From Budorcas taxicolor (Eukaryota > Chordata > Mammalia > Artiodactyla > Bovidae), in NCBI RefSeq assembly GCF_023091745.1, contig NC_068912.1:58370567-58434566 (forward strand): a stretch of DNA of 64,000 nucleotides, written 5' to 3'. The first letter of the stretch is position 1, and each line of letters starts with the position of its first letter. The position numbers were made by a program, and so were the translations under genes. This document shows, piece after piece, positions 46,805 through 58,020 of the stretch. The notes below the pieces were generated by a model. That model had not been told where the DNA came from. It ran no database searches and saw only the letters and a list, made by a program, of their open reading frames with translations.

Positions 46805-47443
46805 AGGAGTAGGTGGACATGGAGTACGTCTCTCTCCACGATACATCAGAAACACACCATCAGACACAGAAGTGCATGCAGAACACCAGCTGATAGCAGA
46901 CAGGAGGACCTGACCAGCAGAAAAGAATACATAGAGCCACACAAAGCTCGGTAGCATAAAGGAACTAGAGGGAAAAAACAAGAGTGTTAGTAAAGCTGGA
47001 CCTGCCCTCAGCAGGTGGGGGAACTGAAGCAGGGGTCTGATTCCCACATCAGGACAACTGTCTGAGTCAGAGGAGAAGCATTTAAGGCTGAGAGTGAAAC
47101 AGCTGGCCTGTGGCAGCCTAAATGGAATGAGACTCAGACAGTCCTTGCTGCAGCCATACATACCCTGGACAGGGACTCAGGTCCCCTGGAAGGCACATCA
47201 GCTGGGAGCTGGAGTTTAGGAAGCAATCACAGGGCAAGGCCTGCTGTTGACTGCGGAGAGACGGATGGAGGGGATGTGAAGGAGGAGACTGTGGCGGGAA
47301 ATGCCTGTGGAGGAAAGCTGGGCAGCCATGGAAGCAAGGCAGTACTGCTGAGTCTCACGTGAGTGGAGCCATCACCATAGGGTCTCTCTTCCCAGAGACC
47401 AGCATCGGCAGCTGAACAATAGAGAGGCAGGCCCATCAAACGC

Positions 47444-48040
47444 GTGATGCACTGAACTACAGAATAGGACCCCAGCCAGGGGGCCCCTCTATGTGCCCGA
47501 TGCACCAAACAACAGAGAAGGGCCCCCAGCAAGGGAGCCCTCTAAGTTTCTGAATGGGCAGAGTTATGGAGAAAGACTGGCCAAAGAGGCCTTCTGATCA
47601 CCAGCTGCAAGAGGCTCGAAAAAAGACTCTGCTAGGGCTATAACTCCTGAGGCGGAGGCAGTCCTTGTCCCTGCACACTCAGTGCCATCAGAGCCCCTGC
47701 AAGCCAAGCAGCTGTGCCACCTTCACACTCAACTCTCACTGGGGCAGAGCTGCCACAGGCACAAAAAGTCTTGCCTCTATACACACAGGGTTGCTTTGAT
47801 CGTGTCCAACTCTTTGCGATCCTATAGACTGTGGCCTGCCAGGCTTCTCTGTCAGGGAGGGGGGTTCTCAAGGCAAAAATACTGGAGCGTATTGGCCAAT
47901 ACTGTTTGCCATACCCTTCTAGAGCACTGTATTTCCTGCCACCCTAGCCACCAACTCCCCTGAGTACCTGGTGCTGCCAGAACCCCTGCGACTCAAGCAG
48001 CTGCACCACCTCCACACCTGACCCTCAAAGGGGGCAAACC
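47444..48040 (+). repeat. L1 5' UTR internal repeats and SINE-like segment
   Basis: Two units of about 53 bp at 47444-47550 share 'gatgcac...aac(t)aca(g)aga' and 'ccagc(c/a)aggg'. Flanking units at 47682-47752 and 47971-48040 share 'cagagcccctgc/cagaacccctgc', 'aagcagctg' and 'cacc'. Between them, 47795-47910 in reverse resembles a Bov-tA 3' body. As I remember it, this SINE-like block belongs to the L1-BT consensus. Confidence 0.6.
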
Positions 48041-48497
48041 CAAGTCCTCCAGGGCAGCCTCAGGAGCAAACCCTAGTGGATGACCCACATGCAGAGGTGG
48101 GAATAGAATCACAGTTGAAACCCAGGGGCAGTGTGGCTAAGGAAGAAGACCCAAAACCTTCCCATCAGCTGTACAAGCTGCAGATTAAATCCACATGATC
48201 AACTAGGCACACTCCATGTCTATGGAATATATAAACAGAGATTGAGTGCTCCCATAAAAGAAAATGCACTAGTTCTGATAGCTGTGGACATTGGAGGCAA
48301 GAACACACAAGTATAGGACCAGATTAGAGTTTGAGCAGGCTCCACAGCAGGTCCAGAGATCAGCACAGTGTTGGAGGGCACCCTAGGGATGTGAGGTGGA
48401 CTGTAACTCCCAGCAAGGGAAAAGGACTTGGACAGCAGTGACTCAAGAAAAACATTTATTATTCTTATGTTTTGACTTGTTCTGTAGATTCTTTTGG

Positions 48498-48518
48498 GTT
48501 TGTTTGTTTGTTTGTTTT
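48498..48518. repeat. (GTTT)n microsatellite
   Basis: Five TTTG units in the L1 5' UTR. Confidence 0.85.
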
Positions 48519-49545
48519 TGGTCCTTTTTCCCCCCTCTGTTGTAGCTGTCAATTTTATTGGCACTATGAAATCTAATTAAGCTTTTGAACTTTTTTTTTT
48601 AGTCACATTTTTTATTATTGTTATAAACTTCTGCCTCTATGTTGGGCTTTTGCAGTTCTGTGGAGTTTTCTTTTTTTCTTCTTTTCTCTTGTTTTTAATT
48701 TTAAATTTATAAACCTATTATATTTTTTATTCCTTTGTTTGCCTTTCCTACTGTTCTTTTCCCCTTGAAGTTAATCTTTAATGTATATAAATCTTCTTCA
48801 TCTGCCTCTATTTAGCTTTGCATATCTATTCTTTCTTTTCTTTCTTTCCTTTCCTCTCAACATACTTGTTAGTTTTGTTTTCATTGCTTTATTTCCCACT
48901 TAGCACTCTGCTTTAGTTTTGTTTTCCAGTTTGTGCTTTAGTTAGTTTTGTTCTAAACTAGTAAGTATAATTTATGATTTTCTTTGTTCATCAGATCAAT
49001 CTACTGTATTTTTTTTTTTTTTTGGACTGTTTTGACTTTGCTTATGGGTGTATATGTATATGTATATAGTCCATTATTTTAATTATCATTTGCCTGATTT
49101 TATAACTGCCATTTGCCTGGGGTTCCTCCTTGGTTTCTCATTTGGGGGTATTTGTTTTAATCTCAACGCCATAACAAACTACTTGTGGAATCTTCATTCC
49201 TGAGCAGAGATCAAGCCCTGAGCCTTCGGAGTGGGAGCACTGACTCCAAGACCCTAGACCACCAGAGAACTAACCCTAGGGAGTATCAAATAGTGGGAAC
49301 TCACACAGAGAAAATCACTTGAATACAAGATCCGGCTTCACCCAATCACCAGTAGCACCCTGTGCAGGATGCCTCATCTGAGGAAAAAGAAACAAACAAA
49401 AAAATTCAGCACAAATCTCACCCTGTACTAAGCTTACACAAACCACCAGACCAAACTTAGCAGGTCAGAAACCAAAAGGAAGAAAGAATTCAACCTTGAA
49501 GCTGAGGAAAAGGAGACCTCAAACACAAGAAGTTTAAAAGAAATA

Positions 49546-49899
49546 ATGAAAAGGCGGAGAAATACTACACAAATGAAAGAACAAATGAGAAACACAGAAA
49601 TCCAAATAAATGAAGAGGAAATAGGCAAACTCCCTGAAAAAGAATTCAGAATAGTCATAGCAAAGTCCTTGAAAACAAAAGGTAAAAAAACTTTCAGCAG
49701 AAACTTTGCAGGCCAGAGGGAATGGCAGGATATAGTTAAAGTACTGAAAGGGAAAAATCCATGACCAAGATTACTTTACCCTGCAAGGATCTCATTCAGA
49801 ATTGATGGAGAGATAAAAAGCTTTTCAGACAAGCAGAAGTTAAGAGAATTCAGTACCACCAAACCAGCTTTACAACAAATGTTAAAGGGACTTATATAG
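49546..49899 (+). pseudogene. L1 ORF1 remnant with internal deletion
   Basis: ORF1 encodes the RNA-binding coiled-coil chaperone of L1. The N-terminal part is present (MKRRRNTTQMKEQMRN...EFRIVIAKSL, about residues 1-42). It then jumps directly to the C-terminal end (FAGQREWQDIVKVLKGKNP, then out of frame to a TAG at 49897-49899 after 'LQQMLKG'-type residues). Roughly the central two thirds, including the coiled coil and RRM, are missing. L1 ORF1 is normally about 330 to 370 residues. A deletion fits best; the remaining pieces keep the usual order. Confidence 0.8.
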
Positions 49900-50817
49900 T
49901 CAAAAAATACAAGAGAAGAAAAATATCAACAAAATCAACCCCAAACAATTAAGAAAATGGCAATAGGAACACATATAATTCCTTTAAATGTAAACAGATT
50001 AAATGCTCCAACCAAAAGACAGACTAGTTGCATGGATACAAAAACAAGACCCATATACATACTTTCTACAAGAAACCCACTTCAGACCTAAAGACACATG
50101 TAGACTGAAAGTGAGGAGATGGAAAAATACATTTAATGCAAATGGGAAGCAAAAGAAAGCTGGAGTAGCAATCTTCGTATCAGACAAAATAGACCTTAAA
50201 ATAAAGAATATTACAAGAGATAAGGAAGGACACTACATAATAATCAAGGGATCAATCCAAGAGGAAGACATAACAATTGTAAATATCTATGCACCCAACA
50301 TAGGAGCAACTCAGTACATAAGACAAACACTAACAGACATAAAAGGAGAAATTGACAGTAACACAATAATAGTAGGAGACTTTAACACCCCACTCACACC
50401 AATGGACAGATCATCAAAACAGAAAATTGATAACGTAACACAAGTCTTAAATGATACATTAGATGAGATGGATCTCATTGATATATCTTCAGAACATTCC
50501 ATCTAAATGCAGAAGAATACACCTTCTTCTCAAGTGCACATGGAACATTCTGCAAGATAGACCACAGGGTCACAAATCAAACCTCAGTAAATTTAAGAAA
50601 ATTGAAATCATATCAAACATCTTCTCCAACCACAATGCTGTGAGACTGGATATCAATTACAAACAACAACAACAAAAAAAAAACTGTAAGAAACACAAAC
50701 ACATGGAGATTAAATAACACATTTCTAAATAACCAACAAGTTACTGAAGAAATCAAAAGGGAAATCAAAAAAATTTAGAAACAAATGACAATGAAAACAT
50801 GACAACTCAAAACCTAT

Positions 50818-51047
50818 AAGCTAAGCTAAGTCACTTCAGTCGTGTCTGACTCTGTGTGACCCCATAGATGGCAGCCCACCAGGCTCCCCCATCCCTGGGA
50901 TTCTCCAGGCAAGAACACTGGAGTGGGTTGCCATTTCCTTCTCCAATGCATGAAAGTGAAAAGTGAATGTGAAGTCGCTCAGTTGTGCCTGACTCTTAGC
51001 GACCCCATGGACTGTAGCCCACCGGGCTCTTCCATCCATGGGATTTG
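50818..51047 (-). mobile_element. Bov-A2 SINE in L1 ORF2
   Basis: A minus-strand Bov-A2, 5'-truncated in the far monomer (ends 'ccatccatgggattt'). L1 sequence is continuous across it (aacctat ... ggatgcagc). I cannot define a TSD. Confidence 0.9.
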
Positions 51048-52054
51048 GGGATGCAGCAAAAGCAGGTCTAAGAGGGATGTTTATAGCAATACAGTCCTAC
51101 CTCAAGAAGCAAGAAAAACATCAAATAGACAACCTAACTTTACAGCTAAACAACTGGAAAAATAAGAACAAAAAAAAAAAACCCCCAAAATTGGTAGAAG
51201 GAAAAAAATCATAAATATCTAAGCAGAAATAAATGAAAAAGAAATGAAAGAAACAATAGTAAAGATTAATAAAACTAAAAGCTGATTCTTTGAGAAGATA
51301 AACAAAATTGACAAACCTTTAGCCAGACTTATCAAGAAAAAAAGAGAGAAGAATCAAATCAACAAAATTAGAAATGAAAAAGGAGAGGTTGCAACAGACA
51401 ATGCAGAAATACAAGGGATTATAAGAGACTATTATAAACAGCTATATGGCAATAAAATGGATAACCTGAAAGAAATGGACAGATTATTAGAACAGTTCAA
51501 TCTTCCAAGACTGAACCAAGAAGAAATAGAAATTATGAACAACCCAATTACAAGCACTGAAATTGAAGCTGTGATCAAAAATCTCCCATAAAACAAAAAA
51601 CCAGGACCAGATGGCTTCACAGGAAAATTCTGTCAAACATTTAGAGAAGAGCTAATGCCTATCCTTCTAAAACTCTTTCCAAAAAATTGCAGAGGAAGGA
51701 ATATTTCCAAACTCATTCGATGAGGCCACCATCACCCTGATACCAAAACCAGAAAAAGAAAACTACAGGCCAATATCATTGATGAACATAGATACAAAAA
51801 TCCTCAATAATATTTTAATAGAATTCAGCAACACATCAAAAAGCTCATACACCATGATCAAGTTGGGTTTATTATGGAGATGCAAGGATTCTTCAATATA
51901 CACAATCAATGTGATACACCATATTAACAAATTGAAAGATAAAAACCATACGATAATCTCAACAGATGTAGTAAAAGCCGTTGACAAATTTCAGCACCCA
52001 TTTATTATTAAAACTCTTCAAAAAATGGACATAGAAGGAATCTACCTCAACATA

Positions 52055-52263
52055 AAGTGAAAAGTGAAGTCACTCAGTTGTGTCCGACTCTCTGCGACCC
52101 CATGGACTATAACCTACCAGGCTCCTCTATCCATGAGATTTTCCAGGCAAGAGTACTGGAGTGGGGTGCCATTGCCTTCTCCAGGAGATCTCTCTGACTG
52201 AGAGATCAAACCCAGGTCTCCCATATTACAGGCAGATGCTTTACTATCTAAGCCACTAGGGAA
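52055..52263 (-). mobile_element. Bov-tA SINE in L1 ORF2, 11-bp TSD
   Basis: A complete minus-strand Bov-tA. ACCTCAACATA occurs at 52044-52054 and 52264-52274, in the L1 codons for YLNI. It splits ORF2 upstream of the RT catalytic box. Confidence 0.95.
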
Positions 52264-54462
52264 ACCTCAACATAGTAAAGGCCATATATTATAAGCCTAT
52301 GGCAAACATTATTCTCAATGGGGAAAAACTGAAAACATTCCCCTAAGATCAGGAACAAGACAAGGGTGTCCTCTTTCACCACTATTATTCAACATAGTTC
52401 TGGAAGTTCTAGCTACAGCAATCAGAGAAGAAAAAGAAATAAAAGGAATCCAGATTGGAAAAGAAGTAAAGCTCTCACTGTTTGCAGATGACATGATACT
52501 GTACATAGAAAACCCTAAAGGTAGTATCAGAAAATTACTAGAGCTAATCAGTGAATTTAGCAAAGTTGCAGGATTCAAAATCAATACACAGAAATCACTT
52601 GCATTTCTATATACTAACAATGAAAACTCAGAAAGAGAAATTAAGGAATCAACCCCATTCATCACTGCAACAAAAAGAATCAAATATCTAGGAATAAACT
52701 TACCTAAAGAGACAAAATAACTGTACACAGAAAATTATAAGACACTGATGAAAGAAATCAAAGATGACATAAACAGATGGAGAGATATTCCATGTTCCTG
52801 GGTAAGAAGAATCAATATTGTGAAAATGACTATACTATCAAATGTGATCTACAGATTCAATGCAATCCCTATCAAATTACCAATGGCATTTTTCACAGAA
52901 CTAGAATAAAAAATTTCACAATTCATATGGAAGCACAAAAGACCCCAAATAGCCAAGTAATCTTAAAAATTAAAAATGGAGCCAAGGAGTCAACCTTCCT
53001 GAATTCACATTAGACTACAAACCTACAGTCATCAAGATAGTATGGCACTGGCACAAAAACAGAAATATAGACCAATGGAACAAGATAGAAAGCCCAAAAA
53101 TAAATCCATGCACCTATTGGATACCTCATTTTTAACAAAGGAGGCAAGAATATACAATGGGGCAAAGACAGCCTCTTCAATAAATGGTGCTGGGAAAACT
53201 GGACAGCTACATGTAAAAGAATGAAATTAGAACAATTCCTAACACCATACACAAAGATAAACTCAAAATGGATTAAAGGCCTAAATGTTAAGACCAGAAA
53301 CTATAAAATTATTAGAGGAAAAAATAGGCAGAACACTCGATGACATAAATCAAAGCAAGATCCTCTATGACCCACCTCCTAGAGTAATGAAAATAAAAGC
53401 AAAAGTAAACAAGTGGGACCTGATTAAACTTAAAAGCTTTTGCACAGCAAAGGAAACTATAAGCAAAGTGAAAAGACAACCCTCAGAATGGGAGAAAATA
53501 ATAGCAAATGAAACAACTGACAAAGGATTAATTTCCAAAATATATAAGGAACTCCTATAACTCAATGCCAGAAAAACAAACAACCAAATCAAAAAGTGGG
53601 AAAAAGACCTAAACAGACATTTCTTCAAAAAAGACATACAGATGGCTAACAAACACATGAAAAGATACTCAACACTGCTCATTATTAGAGAAATGCAAAT
53701 CAAAACCACAATGAGGTATCACCTCACATCAGTCAGAATGGCCATCATCAAAAAGTTTACAAACAATAAATGCTGGAGAGGGTGTGGAAAAGGGAACACT
53801 CTTGCACCATTGGTGGGAATGTGAATTGATATAGCCACTGTGGAAGACAGTATGCATAGTCCTTTAAAAACTAGGAATAAAACCACCGTATGACCCAGCA
53901 ATCCCAGTCCTAGGCATATACCCTGAGGAAACCAAAATTGAAAAAGACACATGTATCCCCTTGTTCATTGCAACACTATTTACAATAGCTAGAACATGGA
54001 AGCAACCTAGATGTCCTTCGGCAGATGAATGGATAAAGAAGTTATGGTACATATGCACAATAGAATATTAGTCATAAAAAGGAACACATTTGAGTCAGTC
54101 CTAATGAGGTGGATGAACTTAGAACCTATTATACAGAGTGAAATAAGTCAGAAAAAGATAAATATCATCTTCTAGCACATATATACAGAATCTAGAAAAA
54201 AGGTACTGAAGAATTTATTTACAGGACAGCAATGGAGAAACAGACATAGAGAATAGGCTTGTGGAGATGGGGAGAGGTGAGATGTATGGAAAGAGTAACA
54301 TGGAAACTTACATTACTCTATGTAAAATAGATAGCCAATGGGAATTTGATGTCTGGCTCAGGAAATTCAAACAGGGGCTCTGTATCAACCTAGAGGGGTG
54401 GGATGGGGAGGGAGATGGGAGGGAGGTTCAAAAGGGAGGGGATATGTGTATACCTATGGCTG

Positions 54463-55386
54463 GTTTCAAATAGGAAAAGGAGTACGTCAAGTCTGTATAT
54501 TGTCACTCTGCTTATTTAACTTATATGCAGAGTACATCATGAGAAATGCTGGACTGGAAGAAACACAAGCTGGAATCAAGACTGCCGGGAGAAATATCAA
54601 TAACCTCAGATATGCAGATAACACCACCCTTATGGCAAAAAGTGAAGAGGAACTAAAAAGCCTCTTGATGAAAGTGAAAGTGGAGAGTGAAAAGTTGGCT
54701 TAAAGCTCAACATTCAGAAAACGAAGATCATGGCATCCGGTCCCGTCACTTCATGGGAAATAGATGGGGAAACAGTGTCAGACTTTATTTTTTGGGGCTC
54801 CAAAATCACTGCAGATGGTGACTGCAGCCATGAAATTAAAAGACGCTTACTCCTTGGAAGAAAAGTTATGACCAACCTAGATAGTATATTCAAAAGCAGA
54901 GACATTACTTTGCTGACTAAGGTCCGTCTGGTCAAGGCTATGGTTTTTCCAGTGGTCACGTTATGGATGTGAGAGTTGGACTGTGAAGATGGCTGAGCGC
55001 CAAAGAATTGATGCTTTTGAACTGTGGTGTTGGAGAAGACTCTTGAGAGTCTCTTGGACTGCAAGGAGATCCAACCAATCCGTTCTGAAGGAGATTAGCC
55101 CTGGGATTTCTTTGGAAGGAATGATGCTAAAGCTGAAACTCCAGTACTTTGGCCACCTCATGGGAAGAGTTGACTCATTGGAAAAGACTCTGATGCTGGG
55201 AGGGATTGGGGGCAGGAGGAGAAGGGGATGACAGAGGATGAGATGGCTGGATGGCATCACTGACTCAATGGAAATGAGTCTGAGTGAACTCTGGGAGTTG
55301 GTGATGGTCAGGGAGGCCTGGCGTGCTCCGATTCATGGGGTCGCAAAGAGTCTGACACGACTGAGCGACTGAACTGAACTAAATTG
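54463..55386 (+). mobile_element. BovB LINE nested in L1 3' UTR
   Basis: A 5'-truncated BovB beginning at 'tttcaaataggaaaagg' (just before QGCILSP) and ending in GAACT repeats. ATGGCTG at 54456-54462 and 55387-55393 is a 7-bp TSD, and L1 3' UTR resumes with 'gatggctgattcatg'. The YADD box here reads YADN (a 'gcagataac' substitution), which would abolish RT activity. Confidence 0.94.
54470..55365 (+). pseudogene. BovB RT C-terminal remnant
   Basis: Open pieces at 54398-54703 (frame extends from L1 into BovB), 54730-54972 and 54983-55231. The catalytic second Asp of YADD is replaced by Asn. Frameshifts occur at 'EKLA' (the same A-run shift seen at 32.36 kb) and at about 54962, and a stop lies near 55229. 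Inactive. Confidence 0.8.
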
Positions 55387-55807
55387 ATGGCTGATTCATG
55401 TTGAGGTTTGACAGAAAACAACACAATTCTGTAAAGCTTCAATAAAAAAAAATATATATATAATTTGCATCTTCAAATAAGTATCTTATTAGAACAACAT
55501 TTGTAACATATTTGATTTAGAAAGCTAAGATTTTGAGGATTCAATGATGGACTAATGTACGTGTATTAAACATATTGCTTGTGTTTTGACACTTTTCCAG
55601 CAATCATCGGTATATAATTGTTCCAGCCTGTGTGGACCCTCATCAGAAACATCACCTATCAATCTCTAACTAAGAATGTTAGCTAAGAATGATTAAAGAC
55701 AGTTTCATTTTTCCTAGTTCCAACCTTAAAAATGTATGATGTACAAACAGCATACTGTGGAGCTGTAAAAAAGAATAAGAAAACTCCTTATGTCTTATAT
55801 GTCTTTG

Positions 55808-56191
55808 TGTGGACTGAACATGGACTGAATTATTTGTGTCTCCCCAAAGTTCATATGTTGCCCGCCTAGTGTGATGGTATTCGGTTATGGGCCTTTTGGA
55901 GGTAATTAGGTTTAGATGAGGTTGTGCAGGTGGTGCCCTCATGGTGGGATTGCTACCCTTATGGTCTTATAATGAGAGACACCAGAGAGCTTGCTGGCTT
56001 TCTTTGCCATATGAGGACACAGTGAGAAGACAGCTGTCTGCAAACCAGGAAAAGAGTTCTCCACAGAACCTGACCATACAGGCATCCTGATCTATTCTTT
56101 CCAGCCTCCAGAACTGTGAGAAAATAAATGTCTGCTATTTAAGCCATCCAGTGTATGGGATTTTGTTATGAGAGCCTGAACTGACTAATGT
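55808..56191 (+). mobile_element. MaLR (MST-like) solo LTR
   Basis: 'gaattatttgtgtctccccaaagttcatatgttg', 'ggaggtaattaggtttagatgagg', 'tgaggacacagtgagaaga' and the end 'aactgtgagaaaataaatgtctgc...gagcctgaactgactaatg' are MaLR LTR features. Better preserved than the LTR at 19.24 kb. No internal region is present. Confidence 0.85.
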
Positions 56192-56894
56192 AGTTGCCAA
56201 GATTTATTTTTAAGTGGGGAGAAAGAGGTGCCAAAATAGTGTACTCTTGAAGTAGAAAAAAAAGAAGGGAAAATAATCTATACTTGTGTTGACTTGTACA
56301 TACATTTAAAAAATCCTGGGAAGTAAACGAGAAACTAATAATATTGGTTAGTTATTTTAGGGGGATAGGAATTTGGCAAATAGAAGATAGGGTTGGAAAA
56401 GAGACATGGGTGTACATCATTTTATACTTTTGATGCTCAAAGTATGTGAATGTGTTACAACTTCAAGAAATTAAATAAGTGAAACTTATTTAAAATAATA
56501 ACACAAACATTTTATTTGGGAAAACAAGATTATATTGAAATAAGGAATATACTGTTCATACTGAAAGAAGGTTTTTGCAGAATAATTAGATAGCAGAAGT
56601 TGACATTTGATGCAGGCACAGTTTGAAGAACATGAAGGAATTTGAACTAGTAATTGTATTAAATTGATTTCTCAGTCAGTTCTTTAGTAATCCTCACGAT
56701 GATATAGACAGCTCTTATCATTTACTGTCCCTTTCTTGGATCTGCACTGGTTACTGCCAGTAGAGCTTGAAGTGCCCCACATGCATGCATTTGAAAGATG
56801 ATGGCAACAGGTTCTCAAGTATTCTCTCAGTAATGCCCAGAACGTCTCTGAGAGTAATACCTCCTCCTTCAACTTCTCTCAGTGGGTAATCCAT
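56192..56894. other. unassigned interval
   Basis: AT-rich; no named repeat. Leads into a short minisatellite. Confidence 0.45.
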
Positions 56895-57000
56895 ATTCAA
56901 GCATACAACCACTGAGGAGGGGACCCAGGATTCAAGCATACAGTCACTGAGAAGAGGACCCAGAAGACCCATTCATACAACCACTGAGAAGAGGACCTAA
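56895..57000 (+). repeat. Minisatellite, 3 units of 30-41 bp
   Basis: Units start at 56895, 56930 and 56971, each with 'attca(agc)atacaaccactgag' and 'gagg(gg)accca'. The second unit has a 7-bp extension and the third lacks 'agc'. Confidence 0.85.
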
Positions 57001-57090
57001 TCTCTTCCATGGACAAAGATGCGAATTTCCCCACAACTTACTCTGGCCAATTATTGTTCTAAAGACATTCTACCATACCACCCCAAAGAG

Positions 57091-57310
57091 AGGCTTCGCT
57101 GGTGGTTCAGTGGTAAAGAATCTGCCTGCAATGCAGAAGTTGCAGGAGACCCAGGTTCAATCCCTGGGATGGGAAGATCCCCTGGAAGAGGGCATGGCAA
57201 CACACTCCAGTATTCTTGCCTGGAGAATCCCGTTCAGAGGAGCCTGGTGGACTACAGTCCATAGGGTTGCAGAGAGTCAGACACAACTGAAACAACTTAG
57301 CACACACACA
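57091..57310 (+). mobile_element. Bov-tA SINE with TSD and CA tail
   Basis: Head to tail is complete. CCAAAGAG at 57083-57090 and 57311-57318 is the TSD, and the tail ends in (CA)n at 57299-57310. A 9-bp insertion ('aagttgcag') lies in the tRNA-like region between the usual A and B boxes. Confidence 0.92.
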
Positions 57311-57359
57311 CCAAAGAGGTCTTTTAATTTCTGTTTAATGTCTAATCATGGATTTCTTC

Positions 57360-57549
57360 TTCGTTGGTCATCTAGCCTTCACCTGACTCTCTACACCCAT
57401 AGACTCATTTTGAGTTGTGTGCCATGATCCCAAAGTGCTTTTTCTCTGTCTCCGTGCCTTTGTAAATGCAATTTCCATTTCTTGGACCACTCCATGCCTT
57501 TGTAAATGCCATTTCCATTGCTTGGACCACCTTCTATTTGTCACTTATG
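57360..57549 (+). mobile_element. L2 LINE fragment, left part
   Basis: L2-like wording 'gtgcctttgtaaatgcaatttccat...cttggacca'. It includes a 40-bp tandem duplication (57455-57494, 57495-57534) and continues after the Bov-A2 at 57826. Confidence 0.6.
57455..57534 (+). repeat. 40-bp tandem duplication
   Basis: Two adjacent 40-bp units starting 'tgcctttgtaaatgc' that differ at only a few positions. Confidence 0.9.
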
Positions 57550-57825
57550 ATGCTGCTGCTGCTAAGTAGCTTCAGATGTGTCTGACTCTGTGCGACCCCA
57601 TAGACGGCAGCCCACCAGGCTCCCCCGTCCCTGGGACTCTCCAGTCAAGAACACTGGACTGGGTTGCCATTTCCTTCTCCAATGCATGAAAATGAAAAGT
57701 GAAAGTGAAGTCGCTCAGTCATGTCTGACCCTCAGCAACCCCATGGACTGCAGCCCACCAGGCTCCTCCATCCATGGGATTCTCCAGGCAAGAGTACTGG
57801 AGTGGGGTGCCATTGCCTTCTCCAT
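57550..57825 (-). mobile_element. Bov-A2 SINE (full dimer) with TSD
   Basis: A minus-strand Bov-A2 with an (AGC)n tail at the left. ACTTATG at 57543-57549 and 57826-57832 is a 7-bp TSD. It split an L2 fragment. Confidence 0.93.
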
Positions 57826-58020
57826 ACTTATGTTGAAGCTCCCCCAAATAGAGATAGTGTTTTTCCTGATATCATCCTATATTAATTGAACCCCACTGAG
57901 ATTTTCTACATGATTATTCCTTCCTATTAGATTCAAGATGTTCAGCAGGAGCCATAGCATATTCATTTTGAATCCTCAATGCTGATATCCATTAGGCACT
58001 TGATGGTTGAATGAATGAGT
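57826..58020 (+). mobile_element. L2 LINE fragment, right part (3' end)
   Basis: The L2 3' end resumes: 'cctattagattcaagatgttcagcaggagcca' and 'attaggcacttgatggttgaatgaatg'. Confidence 0.6.

Larger units (their letters stand above)
49957..54195 (+). pseudogene. L1 ORF2 remnant (EN-RT), interrupted
   Basis: ORF2 encodes the L1 endonuclease and reverse transcriptase. The start ATG lies at 49957. The endonuclease is readable in an open piece (50003-50506) with LQETHF and VGDFNTPL motifs. RT signatures follow: PGPDGF (51602), RPISLMN (51768), QGCPLSPLLFNI (52361) and the catalytic FADDMILY (52483). The C-terminal cysteine-region sequence extends to a TAG at 54193-54195. Many frameshifts and stops, plus SINE insertions at 50.8 kb and 52.06 kb, break it. 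Length without the inserts is close to the normal 3.8 kb. Confidence 0.88.
46782..55457 (+). mobile_element. Full-length ruminant L1 with 17-bp TSD
   Basis: The element runs from a 5' UTR start with a CAAGATGGCGG motif (46794-46804) through ORF1 and ORF2 remnants to a 3' UTR ending in 'gtaaagcttcaataaaaaaaaa'. The flanks atataatttgtattttc (46765-46781) and atataatttgcatcttc (55458-55474) match at 15 of 17 bases, so the ends are real and the copy was full length at insertion. Three later insertions sit inside: Bov-A2 (50.8 kb), Bov-tA (52.06 kb) and BovB (54.46 kb). Both ORFs are broken, so it is inactive. It is most similar to the ruminant L1-BT type as I remember it. Confidence 0.93.

Noticed and set aside
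56895..57000. CRISPR-like array
   Set aside because: Three diverged head-to-tail units without distinct spacers, in a mammalian genome; it is a minisatellite.
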